Origin: an uncultured Flavobacteriaceae bacterium
GTDB lineage: Bacteria; Bacteroidota; Bacteroidia; Flavobacteriales; Flavobacteriaceae
Reading direction: 5' to 3'
NCBI GenBank assembly: GCA_947500575.1
Contig: CANMSI010000001.1
Location: 186,001-250,000 of the forward strand
DNA: 64,000 nt
Part shown: one piece after another, positions 62,690-64,000 of the stretch
Numbering within the stretch: the first letter of the stretch is position 1
Layout: each line of letters begins with the position of its first letter
The notes under the pieces: generated by a model
What the model saw: the letters and a program-made list of their open reading frames with translations, nothing else
Databases searched by the model: none
Told to the model about the DNA's origin: nothing
Made by a program: the position numbers and the translations under genes

Positions 62690-64000
62690 ATGGACAGTAC
62701 ACAATGGATTATTTTTATACTGGTTGTGCAGGTTATCCATTTTTTAGGAACATGGAAATTATATGTGAAAGCGGGTAGAAAAGCCTGGGAAGCGGCCATT
62801 CCTATTTATAACGGCATTGTATTAATGCAAATTATTAATAGGCCAAAATGGTGGGTGCTTCTTCTCTTTATACCTATAATTAACCTCTTAATGTTTCCGG
62901 TAGTTTGGGTAGAGACCATACGGAGCTTTGGAAAAAATAGCTTATTAGATACTTGGTTGGTTATTCTTACGCTAGGTTTTTACACCTACTATATTAACTA
63001 TACCCAAGACGTTAAATATATAGAGGAAAGAGATACAAATCCTAGAACCGCTATTGGCGAATGGGTGAGCTCTATTGTTTTTGCAGTAGTAGCAGCGACC
63101 TTTGTTCATACTTATTTTATACAACCCTATGTAATACCTACGGGTTCTTTGGAAAAAACTTTGCTCATTGGCGACTTCTTATTCGTAAGTAAATTTCACT
63201 ATGGGGCAAGGGTACCAATGACCACCGTTGCAGCACCTATGGTGCATGATACCATTCCTTTAATTGCCAAACGTTCTTACTTAGATAAACCGCAACTCCC
63301 CTATTTTAGACTTCCAGGTTTTCAAAAAATTGACCGTAACGAAATTGTAGTTTTTAGTTGGCCTGCAGATACAGTGCGGCAGTTTTATAAAAAAGAGAAA
63401 GGGGTTCGCAAACCTATCGATAAGAAATCTAACTATGTAAAAAGATGTGTAGGAATACCCGGAGATACCCTATCCATCGTAGATGGTTTTGTGCATATTA
63501 ATGGAAAGCAAACCGTACTACCCGACCGTGAAAAAACTCAAATCACATACAATGTTTACAGCAAAACTGGGGTGTCATCAAGAGATTTAAAAGCAGCAGG
63601 CACAGATGATTATTATCGTGTCTATGTAACCAAATCACCTATTCAATTTACCGATCAGCATGAAAGAATTTTAGGCAAATATATTAGGTCTGGTATAAAG
63701 AGAGCGGATGGTAGATTAGAACTACGTACAGGGCCTAAGGGTTTTCCTATGGCTGCTGTTAGGGAATCAAGAATATCCTTTGTTGAAGAAACTGCAAGAA
63801 GAAGGGAAGCCAATCTTACCAAAGAAATGGTAGCAGCTTTAGAGAAAAACTCTAAGATAGATTCGATAGTCAAAATACTTGAACCAAAAGGACAAAGGGG
63901 CACTTCTGTTTTTCCGCATGATAGTGATTATGCATGGAATCGAGATAATTTTGGTCCCATGTACATTCCAAAAAAAGGAGCAACAATTCCTTTAAACCTT
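62690..64000 (+). CDS. lepB: Signal peptidase I, N-terminal part (cut by window edge)
   Basis: A 437-codon part of an inner-membrane protease that removes signal peptides from exported proteins; the C-terminus lies beyond the right edge. An N-terminal multi-helix region (about residues 5-100; WIIFILVVQVIHFLGTWKLY, WWVLLLFIPIINLLMFP) precedes the S26 domain, as is usual in Bacteroidota. The catalytic Ser is in VIPTGSLEKTLLIGDFL (about 153) and the Lys in YVKRCVGIPGD (about 251). A long insert separates this from the C-terminal part (YIPKKGATIPLNL at the edge). ATG 62690 follows dapB by 93 bp. Confidence 0.93.
   Translation, partial: MDSTQWIIFILVVQVIHFLGTWKLYVKAGRKAWEAAIPIYNGIVLMQIINRPKWWVLLLFIPIINLLMFPVVWVETIRSFGKNSLLDTWLVILTLGFYTYYINYTQDVKYIEERDTNPRTAIGEWVSSIVFAVVAATFVHTYFIQPYVIPTGSLEKTLLIGDFLFVSKFHYGARVPMTTVAAPMVHDTIPLIAKRSYLDKPQLPYFRLPGFQKIDRNEIVVFSWPADTVRQFYKKEKGVRKPIDKKSNYVKRCVGIPGDTLSIVDGFVHINGKQTVLPDREKTQITYNVYSKTGVSSRDLKAAGTDDYYRVYVTKSPIQFTDQHERILGKYIRSGIKRADGRLELRTGPKGFPMAAVRESRISFVEETARRREANLTKEMVAALEKNSKIDSIVKILEPKGQRGTSVFPHDSDYAWNRDNFGPMYIPKKGATIPLNL

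Noticed and set aside
59433-62700. A parS centromere near parAB
   Set aside because: I looked for a TGTTNCACGTGAAACA-like palindrome and did not find one; the 59485-59521 inverted repeat does not match it.

Overview
The window comes from a marine-type member of the Flavobacteriaceae (phylum Bacteroidota). The support is AT-rich DNA, promoter boxes of the TAnnTTTG type, few Shine-Dalgarno sequences, many lipoprotein signals, two giant surface proteins with gliding-motility/type IX secretion (T9SS) C-termini, a PorP/SprF-OmpA partner pair, and an IntDOT-like tyrosine recombinase. I cannot name the genus from sequence alone.

Layout. 1-3.4 kb: sugar genes on the minus strand (sugar/H+ symporter, GH26-like lipoprotein glycosidase, galactokinase cut by the window edge). 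3.6-5.0 kb: a small membrane protein, then three perfectly spaced 304-bp units. Each unit is the 5' three quarters of a tRNA-Pro with a foreign anticodon arm, joined to a 79-codon GIY-YIG nuclease gene. The array ends in the intact tRNA-Pro(GGG). 5.0-10.8 kb: a roughly 5.8-kb integrative element in the 3' end of that tRNA, bounded by 13-bp repeats. It carries an integrase, a receiver-like protein without its phospho-acceptor, an HExxH lipoprotein with an overlapping partner gene, and long gene-poor stretches. 11.0-20.5 kb: a collagen-like lipoprotein, a two-subunit molybdenum hydroxylase, a GH5 glucanase, an ECF sigma / 63-aa protein / MscS channel operon, an OmpA protein and a small membrane protein. 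The last two share a 34-bp promoter-like element.

20.7-44 kb: a T9SS surface-protein region. A 3373-aa adhesin (15 PKD-like and 14 DUF11 repeats) is followed by a PorP/SprF protein and a PorE-like OmpA protein. After an SRPBCC protein and a Crp-family regulator comes a second giant (2837 aa, SprB-type repeats) without an adjacent partner. 44.1-45.7 kb: a PQQ sugar dehydrogenase with a cytochrome c.

45.7-54.9 kb: peptidoglycan recycling. A DeoR regulator and MurQ face a NagB-PIG-L fusion, and a GHL10 lipoprotein, AmpG-like permease, NagZ and AnmK follow with overlapping ends. Together they would import anhydromuropeptides, release and phosphorylate anhMurNAc, convert it to GlcNAc-6-P and pass it to glycolysis. 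54.9-64 kb: housekeeping genes (uridine kinase, FtsB/DivIC-like, methylmalonyl-CoA mutase subunits, ParA, ParB, a DUF5683-like protein, DapB, and signal peptidase I cut by the right edge).

The most unusual feature is the tRNA-Pro locus at 4.0-10.8 kb. It appears to have been occupied from its 5' side by a tandem GIY-YIG/tRNA-half unit and from its 3' side by an integrase element. Next is the shared promoter element upstream of the two envelope genes near the ECF sigma gene.
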